Positions 29,414-43,537 of a stretch of 64,000 nucleotides of DNA are shown here, piece by piece (positions within the stretch are counted from its first letter, which is position 1; every line of letters starts with the position of its first letter). The notes beneath the pieces are model-generated. The model was not told where the DNA came from. It worked only from the letters and a program-made list of their open reading frames with translations, and made no database searches. Source of the DNA: Camarhynchus parvulus. Its lineage: Eukaryota; Chordata; Aves; Passeriformes; Thraupidae. The position numbers were made by a program, and so were the translations under genes. Location of the stretch: the NCBI RefSeq assembly GCF_901933205.1, contig NC_044572.1:64086465-64150464 (forward strand). The letters run 5' to 3'.

Positions 29414-32400
29414 ATGGGGTTTGCAGAGAAATAAAGAATAATAGCAGAACCACTTTTTTTTTTTTGGTCATCTATTCTTTTACAGCAAGGTCCTGGCTCC
29501 CCTGATATTCACAAAAATACACAGTAAGTGTCATCTAGGCTGCGCACTGTGTAAACCAAACTGTTCTCTTGGAGGAAAATCAAGCACAAAACAGGACAGA
29601 CAACACCAGTACACATATCCTACACATCCTCTCCTGGGAGCTACACCAGACAGGGCTTCCTTGGCCTGGCACAGCTCTTCAAAGCATCCCCACAGCCCTG
29701 GCATGCTTCCAGAGCCGAGAGGAAACCCCCAGCACAATGGCTTCTTCCTCTGAATGCATGAGGTGGCCTTTGGCAGCGCTGCGAGCTCCTGCTCTCCTGT
29801 GGTGTGGTCACGACCCTTTGCTCCAGGTGGGGGCCATTACCAGCACAGAGAGATGCTACAGCAAGGACAGAAGTCAACAGGGAATACAAGAGGAGCGCAA
29901 CACCATGAACAGTCATTGACTCATTCATGAAATACCAGAGATAAAGAGCACCCAACCAAATGGTCAGGGTGCAACTGAAAAAAAAGTGCTTTTGTGCACA
30001 ATGCCTTTTTTCATTGTGGAATTGTCTGCATGAGATATCCATTAAAGATAAATTTGGTTCCAACAACACAAAGGATAAATCCACATGGCTTGATTTGGAT
30101 ATTTTTGAGTGCTGCAATCTGATTTCTTAAGTCAGGAGTCAGATAAATAGTTGCTTACCCTGCTTCTTGCATGTAACACAACCGTTGAGTACAAGAAAAG
30201 ATACTGGACTACCATGGACTTTAGTTTGATCTACTATGTCTGCCCTGCAGTATATTTATTTTTAAAACATGTGTTTAATGAGTCAGGAGAAAACACCCTT
30301 GATCCCAACACACAAAACGATACCATTATCTAATTGTCAGGAAATGTGCAAAGGCAGCTGATTTGCCTTTGAAAGAAACTTGAATTTTACCTCCTTATCA
30401 TACAAGTCAGGGGATTTTTCTTGCATGATTAAATCAGACCTCTTAAGTAATATGGAGTTCAACATACTGACATCTAAAATTACAAAAATTGATTCAGGTT
30501 TCATGGCCTATGTAGTGCTGGTTGCAAAAGCAGCTTACTAGCTAGCATGGCATCCAGGCTTAGAACCCTTTGTCAACACAGGCTTCAGGAATTTTTACTC
30601 ATTAATTTCAAAGAATACTAAGACTTCTTTTACTTTTTTCTTTCAGTTCTAGGAAGTAGAAGAGCGTGCTGTATTTCATATTGGACAAATCTTTATTATT
30701 ATTAATTGCTTTCTGGCAATACAGTATGTGAAGTGACAATGGAATGTGAACCTGAAATCTGAAATCCTGCCCAGTGTTGGGTTATGACCTGATTGTAGAT
30801 TTTTTTAAACAGAGAATAAAGCCAACTTGTTCTGCAGATTGTGACAAATACTTCACAAAAGAACCACCAAGATAATGCAAATCACTGCTGCCTGGCAATT
30901 ATAAGTCTATTCAAAGATGACAGTACCTTGAAATATTTTTCTGAAGATAATTAAAATGCTGTTATGTTGTTATAAATACATTAATTAAAATATTACTGCT
31001 GTAGCTTCAAATTTCAGATATAAGTCAGGGGAAAAAAAACCCCAATTTCGCGGATAACTCTACCTAAATATTCTTCTGTTCTAACTTTATCCTGGCCTTT
31101 TTTTAACATCAGTAAGATTTGTATGATTTTTTTGGTGAACTTTCACTTATTTCTGTTGCATAATAGCAATAGATGTCTGTCTATTTCTACCATCATAATT
31201 AGTTGCTGTGGAGATGACTGAAATATCATGAATTATTATAATTGCAAATCAGGAATGAGCAGTAGGAAAAGATGACATTGATAATGTGCAAATATTGCAA
31301 GGTTCCTTGAAACTAGTTGACTACAAGGTATTTGAATTTGCCATAATAACGAGGAGGCTTACAGAATAAGGGGGTGGTGTATATTTCAGATGAATACACT
31401 ATGAAGATACACGACAGTTACATATGATGGCATCTTAAATTTAGCTTAACATTAAAGCAAAATTATCATGCAACCCACACATCTCCTGATTTTGTTGCAT
31501 ATAATTTTGCTGAAGGCCTAAAGAAAAGCCATTTGTGGTATTCACCTTTATTGCTATGAGGCAAAAACACCACAGCAGTAATCCATAAAATCAGTAGGTG
31601 TTATCCTGAACTAATCTTCTTTGGCAGATAAATGAGGGAGAAACAGGTGTTCAAGTATCTGCATGAAAAGCAGCTAGAATGATTCCTTTGACATCGTTCT
31701 TTAAAAGGCAGTCTCTCTTCCACTGGAGACTAATGAACCTCTTGGAGGGAGAAAGGACTAAGTAGACAAAAATAAAATTCCTGATGTACTTTTTTTATAG
31801 CAGAAGTCCTTTACATTGTGTTGTCTTTTGTTGCAGGGCTGTCTGGCAGTCCAATCTCACCTCAGAGCTGCATTAAGTGACTGCAAAGTGCAATGATGCT
31901 GCCTTCATACAGACACTGTGTGTACTCCCAAAATGACAGCATTATTAAATCTTCGCCTTTTCTGCCTCAGTAGCATGAAGCAATTGTCCTAAATCGAAAA
32001 AAAAAAAATCGCCAAATGATGCTTTTATGAAGAAACAAACTTTTAAAAGCTTGACTGAGCTAAATACTGAGTTAAACACTCTCTTATGTGTTTCTGTTCA
32101 TAGCTAAGTGCTGCATTCTGAAATACGAAGGGAAAGTGAGAAGCATTAAGGGAAATTGAGAAGCAGCTCTCTGTAAAACAAGATTTCTTACCCTTTCTGA
32201 GCACAGCGAAGTGTCTGATATCAGAACTGTACTCCCAAGATTTCCATGCCATTATTTGGATAGCTTTTTAAACAACAAATTAGTCTCCTGGCATCTTATG
32301 AAGATGATATGCATTGACCTATAGACATTTGAGCTCCAGAATATCAATGTATTTTTACTGATTGAGCAACCAAACACCAAGTGGTTTTGGTATCAACAAA

Positions 32401-32934
32401 ACTCCTCAGTTCAAAGACACTGAAATGGATTCCTTGAGGGTGAATGAGCATATTCCACTCTGACCCTCTCTATGTTCAGAGAGGAGTTCTGATCAGCCTC
32501 TTAACAAGGCAAAATCTGAAACACACTCCCCACTGCTATCTTATCAATCTATTGCACCTTTTCAAGGCACTGTTGCTGATGTAATAGTCTGATAATTAGG
32601 CTAATTTGATGTGAAGCCTCTTACTTTTAAACTCAGCAGTTAATTAAACAAATTAATATAAAACTGAAAATGCATCTGGTTTGGAAATTTTCTTCTCTGT
32701 GTTGGTCAAAGTAAAGACTGCACATCTCCCATCCTCTCATAAAGGCTGGGTAGGATGTGCAGTGTCTATTTTTACTTCTACACAGCAAATAAAACCATAA
32801 CACACAGCTGCACACTGCAGTATTATGCATTGATACAGCTCTGAGGGATTATTTTAAATATTTTGGAGCTCAAATACCCCTTTTTATGTTGTTTGTTAGA
32901 CCTCAAGGAGGAGTCAGGAAAGTGTGTCTGCTAA

Positions 32935-33045
32935 TCACGGAACCGTAGAATGGTTTGGGTTGGAAGGGATCTTAAAGATCATCTAGTTCCAGCTCCCTTG
33001 ACATGGGCAGGGAAACCTTCCACTACATCAGGTTACTCAGAGCCC
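32935..33045 (-). mobile_element. CR1 LINE 3' end, 5'-truncated
   Basis: Read on the plus strand this is the reverse complement of the CR1 3' terminus: AACCGTAGAATGGTTTGGGT, TGGAAGGGATCTTAAAGATC, ATCTAGTTCCAGCTCCCTTG and a final GGTTACTCAGAGCCCA. The CR1 sense is minus. It is cut off after about 110 bp, the usual 5' truncation of LINE insertions, and ends in a worn ATTCTACG/GTTCCGTGA terminal repeat. It is better preserved than the CR1 copy at 4755, so probably younger. Confidence 0.92.
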
Positions 33046-33493
33046 AGGTACCACTGAAGTAAAATAGTCAGTCAGCATTCTATATGGAGTGGAATTGGAC
33101 ATATTTAGAACAGTTTTACTGCCTTGGCAAGGGACAGAAGAGAAATAAATAATGATGATTTTATATTTAATGACTCTGCATTTATTTAGTCGATAGATAG
33201 GGATATGCCAGCTGGCTTCCCCCATCTCAACATATTATAGTGAGTTCTGACTTTGTTTCAAGAAAAAAAATAAAGGCCTTGACTTAGGTAATTAATTACT
33301 ACAATCAGAGAACCAAATCCTGCTCTCATTACCTTTTTAAATCTTAGATGAAATTATTCACTAGAGTTCATGTGCTTACTGCAGATATAAATTGATGCAG
33401 CAGGGTGCCCATATTTTTGCATTACTTAATTTACTCTAAACAATAGTGTAAGTTGACAGTTTAAAAAATAATTTAAAGAACAAGAGCCTCTTC

Positions 33494-33508
33494 TTTTTTT
33501 TTTTTTTT
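33494..33508. repeat. 15-base T run
   Basis: Fifteen uninterrupted Ts followed by AAAAA. I see no SINE or processed pseudogene body attached on either side. Confidence 0.9.
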
Positions 33509-36500
33509 AAAAATCCGTTTCAGTTGCTCATCCTATTTGATTTTTTTCCTAGTACATAAAAAGGTCTGAGAAGAGATAGAGGTAATCAATAGTTTCATAC
33601 TGTTGTTTTCATTCCATCTCAGAAATATCAGCTAAAAAGCTGCTTGTTTACATCTGGTTTTATTAATGACATTTTAAGGGATGGAAATTATATTTGTTGT
33701 GTAATGTAACTGGACTTTGTAAATTTGTTCTCTTTCCCCAAAGGGTCAAACATATGTATTTAAGTGATAGATGCTATGAAAATCAAACTTTTGCACAGAT
33801 TGGGTAACATTTTTTGCCACTCTTTTCTGGAGAGGACATAAGTTGAACTATTCAGAATAATTGTCTTCTAGAGCAGATAAAAATTGGTAGTTTTTATATG
33901 CATGAGAAAATGCAAACATAAATACATAATAACCTCCATCTTCCTTGTAAATGTAAGAAAATGGAAACAGGAGTCCTCTTCTCATTGAAGGTCACTTTTA
34001 CCAAAGATCAGACACCAGAGCTCAAAGGAAAATCTATGATGCATTTGATTTCCTACAATTTATAAAGAAGAGGCTTTTTTTTATCAAGTGACTTTTTGAC
34101 TGTTCTGCTCGATTCCTTTCTTTGGGCCTGGCACGTTGCAAGCAGAACAATCACAGTAACATCAGCGGTAGGTACAGGCTCTGACAACCAAATCAAACTT
34201 AAAAAAAATCAACTGACACATTAAAATTGCTTTTGGTATTATCTTTCATCAGAAGGACAGTAATACATCCTGAGCCTATATAAACAGATTACTCAACCAC
34301 CCCTGAAGTGCAGCCAGTACCGGGGCGGGAAGCAATAATCATCAGTTGAAATTTCAGGGGCAAAGTATGAATGGGGAAGGTTGAAATAATTGCCCCAGGT
34401 GGAATTCAATCCAAAGGCTAAGTTAGTGTTCTTGTTTTTGAGGAAACTTTTAAGTTATCATCGACTCAAGTAGTTCTTGAAGCCTGCCTTCCTCTGAAAC
34501 ATAATCCTTAGGAGAATGATTTTCCTTAGTTCATAGTTTAACTTAGAGAGTACACTGGATCCTGTAGCTAGTCACTAACACTTTCCAGAGCTCTGATGGT
34601 TTCCCTAGAAAGAATGTAAATCCCAAGGGTAGGAAAGAAACACGAAGAACCTAGCCTTCACTATGCAGTAAGAGCAAACCTTTTGGAGAAGCACAGACCC
34701 TGCATTATAGTATCCCTGCGCTGAAGTAGGAGACCATGCTCCTCCTCCCTATGGCTTGGACCTGAACAAAACCGGTCTAGGACTGGAGATGTACACTGGT
34801 AGCGGCTGCAAAGGAAGTCTTTACTTTCATGATGTGCAAAGTTAAGTGCACAGAACAGGTACCCGAAGTTGGAAGAAAAAAAGGACCAGCTTAGATATTT
34901 TTAAGAACTTCCTAAAATAAAAGCTGTATAGGAATTTTGATGGCAAAAGGAGATGAGAAAAGCCTGTCTGGTGAAATCTTGATTATTTATGAATTTGCCC
35001 TTGATAGAATTCATCAGCTTACCATGCTTGGAAAACAAATGTCTTGATAATGCAAGAAAGATTTTTGAGCTTTTCCCAAAGTGTGTGTGTAGGAAAATAG
35101 GATAACAGTTCAGCTTTCTAGAAACTATGAATAAATAAATATATAAATATGGGAATTTTCCTTCTGGCCAATTTTGCTAATAGACTATTTTTGCTTTGCA
35201 TACTGCTATAGTCCTTTAAACATATCCTCATAATCACATGGAACCGCGTACTGTAGCTTTACTCAAAGTGAGTAATGAAGAGCACCAGCATCAGTGGGAG
35301 TTCATTGACTGTGCACTAATTTTTTGTAGGAGAAAAATGAATCTGCTTATATTGCAGGGTGCAAAATAAACATGAAAAAGCTGCTCATTAACTTAATGAC
35401 AAAGGTATGGCATAGGGCCAGCCTTTCCTACACCACCACCAACACTGGCAGACTTTTAACCACACTTCCTAGAGTGGATAGGTGATGTTTTTCACAGTAT
35501 CACAATGGTTATTATGGCTTTAAAAAAATTAAATTATTTCAACATTTTGCTGAAGAATAGTTCCTCAAGCCAGTTTTTATGAATACAATACAATAAAATA
35601 AAATACTTCCTCTAAGCTGTAAAATCCTGAAGCTTTGGAACCTGAGAAGAAGATGAGCCTGTCTTAAAGGCTGATTGTATCCAAACAAAATTTTCAAATC
35701 CCAGGTGAGCTAGGATCTTTTTACCAGGAAGGCCACACCCAAGAGGAATCATTGCTTCTTCTTTCTTTGCTGATTTTTTTTTCAGGAAGGTGTTCCATTC
35801 TCATTCTTTGATTCTTTTCCTCTCCTTCAGTTCCTGAAAATATGCAGTAACTACATACAGGCTGACTGGAGGAGAGGGGAGGAAATTGCCTTACCAGGCT
35901 GATAAAAGTAGTTGCTTATTAGCTTAAATCTGGGTTTGAGTACTACTCTTTTTTTTTCCCCAGACTCCCCAGTTTTTGTAAAGTTCCATGGGGTTGTTTT
36001 GCGGGACTCATAAATTACAGCACAACCCAACTCTCTTACTCTGTGAGGTGCTGCACTGTAATTAATAAATCATTTGAATTTCAACAGCAGCTTCTGTCAA
36101 GGAAGATCAAAGAGCCCAAATATTAGTGTGTTAACATCCTCTCTCTTGCATACTATTCGTATGGGAAATCTAAGGCAAACCCCACATCTGTGCTTGATCC
36201 ACAGAGGAAGCTCCCTCACGACTCTTCAGCAGCTAATGCCAGAGGATGGAGAAACCTGCCCTCCTGCCCCACAGGTCTTGTAGGATGGAGCATCATTGCT
36301 CTCTGCCCCATAGATCTCATAGACATAAGCACCAGGATGACAAACAATAAGTCTGCCCCCCACAAGGGCCTCTGTTCCTTAGAAAGTGGGAATACAACTT
36401 GTATTTTTACAACTACTCCCAGCTGATAATCTGAGTAGTGACTCCCATAATTTCCTGTTGGATCCATAAAGCTGGCTAATAATTAAAAAAACAAAGGACC

Positions 36501-39500
36501 TACATCTCCAACTAAACTAGTTTCATACACACCCCGGAAACTATAGGTTTGCAGGAGTTACTTTTTTGCATGGAAAGCTCTGTTTCATTTGAAATTAATT
36601 GAACTTGGGTAAGTAAAAATATCAGGCTCACTCTGAAAATATTACAAATGCCATCTCCAAATATACAAGTAAACAACAAATCTTGCTGGGAAAACTGAAA
36701 CATTATATTTTTCACATGAGTACTCATTTAAGGGAGGAAAATAAGCCTTTAGCCTTAATAAGTTCTGTTGCAGCTAGTTGAAAACTATCATCTCCTCTAC
36801 AGACTTTAACATTTGTGATGACTTTGCTTTCTCCAGTAGAATTTAAATGAGGAAGAAATGGCTTCAACATAAATAAATAAAAAGTTTAAAATGTCTAAGA
36901 AGCTCTTATCATCAAAGAGTTGATTTAAGAAATACCTTAGCAAGCCTCTTTTTAATTAGAAATATTAACCTTTCTGCTTGGAAATAAGCAAGCATATTAC
37001 AGTGATACCTTCAGATAGGTTTGTGATGAGAAGTTCACTTAAGAGGAACCCAGTTTAAATGAGACAAGAAATAAGGTATTGTCATAATATGAATTGCTTT
37101 CCTATAAGATTACATTGCCTTCATCTAACATTTTTATTTAAAAAGACCCTGTCACGTATCCCTATCTGAGTATGAATGCTCAGGGCAAATGCTCCCACAG
37201 TGTAATTTAGTATTGAATTTAAGGAACCGAATAATGGCAGATTTTATTAGTCCAGCAGGATAACCTTTAGACAGGTTTAGTTAGCTGAACTCTGTTCATC
37301 AAGGACATTTTGTAAAGTGGTAGAAGGTCAAACTCCTTAAAGGCAACCTCCTTTCACTGGGAAGAAAGCACTGATTATTCCCATGTCTGTAGCACTATTA
37401 TTCGGGTGGTTAACAGAAATACTCTGAAGCATTATAACCATGTTCAAATGGACCAGGATCCAAGTCCATGAAGATAAAAATAACAAAGCCCAGCTTTCAC
37501 CTGATGTCACCTATGATTTTTTTCAACTAGAAACAGCAGATCTTGCTGATTATTAGCTACAGCCCCTTGCCTTGCTTTAGTACTTGTTATAAAAATATCT
37601 TGAACTTATTACAAACTTAAACCCATGCTATTTTGAAAAAAATTATTATTATTCTTCCTGATAGAATGAAGCCACAGAGTTTACATCAACATAACAGTTG
37701 CAATCCCTTTTTCTGTTGAAATAAAAGAATTCAGGAAAACATAATATTTTGTAATCCAGAGAGAATGTTTCCCAAAATTCTTACCAAAACATCTCTGGGA
37801 TGAAGGCATTTAAGGGCTTGGGGACTTGTTTTCACATTTTAAATATAAATGGTATCTTTTAGTTAAACACCATAGCATTTATCTTCTGGACTGAGGTGTG
37901 TGTATCGGCATTAACGTTTGGACAACAGGGAAAGAACACTGAAGAGAACAAAAAGAACCTGAAACTTCATCAGCCACATTGAGCCTGCCTAAAGTTTTAG
38001 ACTACCTTTATACAAAGATGCTCCTTTTGCCTTTTCAGTGCTGGCTGGTGTCTGCTGGAGCTGCATCCTCTTCTCTAGTCTTTTATGCTTTATGGGTGAG
38101 GATGAAAAAAACTAATGTGTGTTTATTGCCTGCAGGAGGTCACAGACCTGATTTGGCTCCAGGACATTGCTGGGGTACAGGCACAGAGAGGACAGAAGTG
38201 ACTAAATCTTACATGGTTGTGTTGGTGAAGCAAATAAACTGTAATAATCTGCTCCATGCCCCATATTGGGAATCTGCTTCTAAGAAAGTGGAGAAAAGGT
38301 CCGTCCCATACTCTTGCAGGTCTCAGAGAACTATCTGGAGATAAACAGTGCTGATTGCAACAAAGCTTGGTAAAATACTATTGTCTCTGCAACAGGATCA
38401 TGATGGCCTGGTACCTGGAGCTGTGAATTTGAATCTCCCTGATGCAATCCTTGCACTGGGAATTTGCACTCTCCAATCCTGAAAAAGCTAGTAAAATTAT
38501 TTGTTAGCAACCTAACATCATATTCTGAGTAGAAATGTATTCCAACATAAAGCACAATGCACGGGGTCATCCACCCATTGGGATGATAGATCATGGATTT
38601 GATGATTTACTAGAAATACTACTAGACTTACACTTTTCCAAATGTTTTCAATGGGTTTTGAGGAAAACAGCATTAAATAGGGATGAAAGGGGGTAGCTAC
38701 TTACAAAGCTGCTTTAGAGGCAATCTGTACTCTTATGAGGCTGTATGTACACGTGAGACCCCCCCTCCCCTTCCATCTCGGTACACCTTCCTGAAACAAT
38801 CTGTCTTTAAAATGTGACAAAAGCTAAGCAAGCATTACATAAAAAGACGTTGGTAGACCGCTTTTCTTTATCCCTGTAAACTTTTGCCACATAATATTAA
38901 ATACAATTATAAAGCATTCTCCAGATTAAATGTTAAAGAGGTCTAATGCTCCATCTCTTACTTCTGGCAATGAAGAATTTAATCTAATTAAAGCCTTGAG
39001 CTGAATGTGTCTGCTGGTTCTAATCCTCAGCAGTTTTATTGTTAGGTTATGCAATCCTAATTAAAGACAATTTTAGACAACAGGAAATTTTAGTGAGAGA
39101 AAAATATACACAGTGTCCTTGTGGGTCTGTTTAAGAATTATTTTTAAGGTTTATTTTTAGCCAATAGATTTCCATATATAAGATACAACTACATTCCCTC
39201 AGAGAAATCTCATTTTAATATTTGCTATTGTAGTGCTGTCACTGTGTGTTTGCAGTTTGAATGCTACTACCTAAAATCAAGACTTACTTCAGTGCTGTTC
39301 AGTACATTAAAATACAGTGATATAGTACACAGACTGTGCTTCTTGATTCTAGAGTTCAACTTAAAAGGTCTTAATTTTCAAAAAGTATTAAATATCATCA
39401 GAGTCTTATTCGCTGATAAGCCATCTCACAAAATATGAGTGTTGAAAAACACTGTTTCAAAAAACCTACACAACAACACTCCAGAGAAAATACATTTCAG

Positions 39501-42500
39501 TTTTATTTTTAGGAAGTGAAGAAAAATGTCATGGAATTTCATCCAAAGCTAGCTCTCAACACCAGGCTCTCCCTATGGGATGCTGCAGAAACAGTAATTT
39601 TGGTAAGAGTGACAGAATTATTGTAACTGTCAGGGAAACACTCTAGTCCCCTACAGATGCCTTAGGGCACTCAGGAAGACCTAGCTCTTTGCCTGCAACA
39701 ACCTAAGACCACAGCCAGAACAGAACCAGAGGAAATGAAGCAGCAGATGTATAATTTCTCTTCCAGAATGCCTGCTTTTTCTTTATAAACTAAACAGGAG
39801 TTAAAAAAAACGTATTGACAAAAGTTGAGCTTGATGTTATTATTCTGTGAATGACAATCACAGTTGGAGATATGGATCTACCAAAAGAGATTCTAGATGG
39901 CTGCAGCAGGGAGTAAGGGGCGAATATTTGCCTAGTTTTATTGTCCGTTGTGGTGAATGCATTATTGCCCAGAAAAACAGCTGCAGGGGCGGTGTCCAGT
40001 GCTTTGAATTCAAAATATAACTGTTACTGGCCTTAAGGGGGTGAAAGTGCTCTAAGAGGACAAAACTGTCCTCTTGAATTCACTTTGTCCTTCTATGGAT
40101 GCATGGCAAAAACTTTCTGCTAAGAGCACGCCTAGAGCAGTCAAGTTTGCTGCTCTCTAAACTTAACTTGTGTGGAGCACATCAGATTCCAATTAGCCTG
40201 CGCCTCTGAGTATGGGGGCTCAGCTGTGAGAGACACCAACTCAGGATGTGCCTCCAGGGCACAGGCACAGAGGGATGACCCAGCTGCATGCCCCAATCCA
40301 GGCTGGCACTCCCCTGCTGCTGCTGGTTTAATGCCATTGGCAGCACAGGAGTGCTGAGGGTTGCAGGCATTTTTATGGATAAAGGAGGAAAGGGAGAGAG
40401 AAACTGCTTGAGGAATCACACATAAATGAAGAGGAGAAAACAAGAAAGAGCAAGAGCCAAAGGGAAATTCATGGTCCAGTTTGAAATTGTGAGGCAATAA
40501 GCAGTTAACTCACTCACTGGTACAAGACCCTGCCCAAAACATTATTCTGCTCTAAGCTCACACAAAGGTTCCACAGGAAACCTTTAGCTTTGCACAGACT
40601 TTTAATGTAGTTTTTTTAAGGACAGCTAGGTTTTATATGAAATGAAGGAAAAGCTTTCTCAGGTTAGATTTGCTAACATGAACATGCATTTTTGTGTACA
40701 AATTTCTAATCCTATGATGTCTGCATTTTACATTAAGGAAGAGCACACATCACTGCCATCCTGTGGATTCCCTGAAGAGCTGATGAATAAAGCAACAGAA
40801 ATTGGTGAGATGCCTACAGTAAATCATTTGTGTGCCTTCCTGGTTCTCCAGTCAGGCAGATAAGAAATCTGAGCTATTACAGTGAAAGAAGTAAGGCATT
40901 TCAAAATATTATTTTTTTTACCATGTATTTCTACAAGTAACAACCTTGTAGGTGTTCTGTCACAGGCAATGCCAATATTATTAAAGTTCTTTTTAGAGAA
41001 AGGAAAGCCTCAAGTTGTAGTAAATACAACTTAGCTATTTAAGATACTCTAAAAAAAGAAGTTCCAATTTATTTTTCTGCTTTTCATCTTTGACCTGGTC
41101 ATCTTCTTTATAACTATGTCTTGTTGCCAACCTCAGGATGGCGGAGGCAATTGCCTGGCTTGAATTTGAAGTCAAAATAAAATTGTAGGCTAATTCTTGT
41201 CAGATGCTAGACAAGAATTGAGTCTAAAAATCCAAATTTGAAAGTCAAGTCTGTTTTATATGGCAAACATATTGAACAGTGGGCTTTATCACAGGTTTTA
41301 ATTTATCTTTTGTGTCACGTTTTGTGACTACCAGTTTATTATTCTCTTATGGGAACACAGCAAGTACAAGTTCTTTCCTTGTAAGACTTAGCAGACATAT
41401 GACAAGACAGAGGTGGGTTATAGATAATTGTCTGTCTGCATTTAATCACACTACAGCTACTTTAATGGTGGAGAACAGACTCCTAAGATAAATAACACAG
41501 CTAGGCTGTTGTGAGAAATCTGTTTGACTTTTCATATGCCTTACTAATAAAAGTAGGCTGGGGGAAGTTAAGCAAGGCTTTTGCTGTCAGGGTTCCCAGA
41601 GCCTGCATGCTTCTCTCTCTTTCTCTCTAGGGCTCAAGCACTGAACATTGTCATGTCAAATATTTAAGCCTTAACTCATTTTATACTCATATTTTGATAT
41701 AAATTTTCAGTTCAAAAAATCTCCATTTAAATTAGTTACTAATGGGACCAGGTAGAAATAGCTTGTGATTAAACAGGCACGTTCTTAATATTTCTTTTAG
41801 CCAGCTGCCTATAGCTAGTTTTTTTGCCAATAATAATTCCATCACAGAGAGGACCTTGGGCCTTCAAAGACTTGTTCAGTTAACCAGCCTCAACAGAGGC
41901 TGACCAGCTTTTGCCTTTTTGATAGAGGAGGTCACATGGCTATTTTCAGTTCTAGGGCATGCTGCAATCACTGGGTGAAGGCTTACATTAATGGTCAGGG
42001 CAGCAAGTCTGAGGAGCAACGTTTACTGAACAAGCCCTGAAAGGATGGAAAGGCTAAGGTGAATGCTGGGGTGAAGGTCTTGCTCTGCAGAGAGGCATGG
42101 TGATCGACAAGCACACACAGAACATGTCACTGGCAGCAGCAAGTGAGCATTCCCAGGATAACAGCCCACTGAACACCACTATGGCAAAGGCCCTGCCTGC
42201 CTCGGGCAGGCTGCACATGTGGAGATCTGCAGAAATGAAGAGCTGCTATGCACTGCATGGGAGGCTGGCAGCAGGGCTCAGAGCATAATGTGGTTTTCTG
42301 ATTCCCAGCCCAGCTGCTTAGTCATCACTCTGACTTTAATCAACTTCAAAGTACAATGGTGAACAAAATTCAGAAATAAGTCCCACCCTTGCTGCAATTT
42401 CTGCCAAAAATGACCTTCTGCTACAAATTTAAGCAGTTGTGTAAGTGTGGCAAAAAGCCTTTGGAGTAGACAGCGCAAACTGCAGAAAGAGGAGGGAATG

Positions 42501-43491
42501 ACTGGTGAAAGAACCCTCTTACTGATTTGTGTGGGTGTAGGTAGCACCTACTGACCAGACACCAAACTGGGAGCAAACAAATATGCTTTAGATCATCACC
42601 TTAAACTTATGCATGATAATGACTGAGCTCAGCTGAACAGGAAGGAGATCTCAGACAATCTTGGGGTCTTGATTACTCTCCATTTGCCACTAGCAGGGTT
42701 CCAACATTGGTTTTGACTGCTCTTCTTGTCTACTGCTCTCCTGGGCTCCTTTAGAACTAGCAATATTAATGACTAGCGTAGCCACCTGAGGGAAATTTCC
42801 TTGCTGAATTTAATCTACATGAAATTTGTCCAGTTAAGATGAATGGTTTCTCAAGAGCTATATTCTGTATTGAGCACTTCTTAAATACAGAAGGCTGTAC
42901 ACTTATCATGCACTGCCTAGGCAAAACCTGCAAAAGAAAATTAATCTTGGAAATGGAAATAAAAATACCTCCAGTGATTTAGAAAGTCTTGCCTGTCAGT
43001 ATTATTTCTACAGCTTACATATATTTCCTACATATTCCAACAGAGCAAACAAAATAAGCACACTGATTTTTTAATACATTTATTGAAGCAGTCTAACATC
43101 CTTGAACTCGTGTGACTGAAGCTCTAGAAATCATTCCCGTGCCCCCACTGTCTTCAATCTCCATTGATGTAAATTATGGAGGAGTTCACCCAGAGCAGTG
43201 CACATGTGTGTGTTGAAGGATCTGTGCTGGGTAGTAGTCAGCTGTGATTGATGCCATCACCCAAAAGCTGGTGAGTCACACAATCATTAGCAAAGGAGCT
43301 GTTACAAAAATGAAGCTAAGATAAGAATTAGGTCAGTAACAGTTTTGACTTAATTTTGTTTCAAATGGCCTGCATTATATTAGGTGCAAATCAGATCTGT
43401 GTGAAATGAGGCTAAGGCTCTGGTGTCAGGATTCAGTAAATCCCGTCCATTTATGTTACATCAAATATCTCTTCTCATATAAAATTATGGA

Positions 43492-43537
43492 CACATTATC
43501 CAGCCAGCTAACTGCACATTATCCAGCCAGCTAACTG
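43492..43537. repeat. Perfect 23-bp tandem duplication
   Basis: CACATTATCCAGCCAGCTAA followed by CTG occurs twice back to back (43492-43514 and 43515-43537) without a mismatch, indicating a recent duplication. Confidence 0.95.

Noticed and set aside
38385..38450. tRNA-like A-box/B-box spacing (GATGGCCTGGTACC, GAATTTGAATC)
   Set aside because: The boxes are poor matches and the sequence cannot fold into a cloverleaf with paired acceptor ends that I can see.
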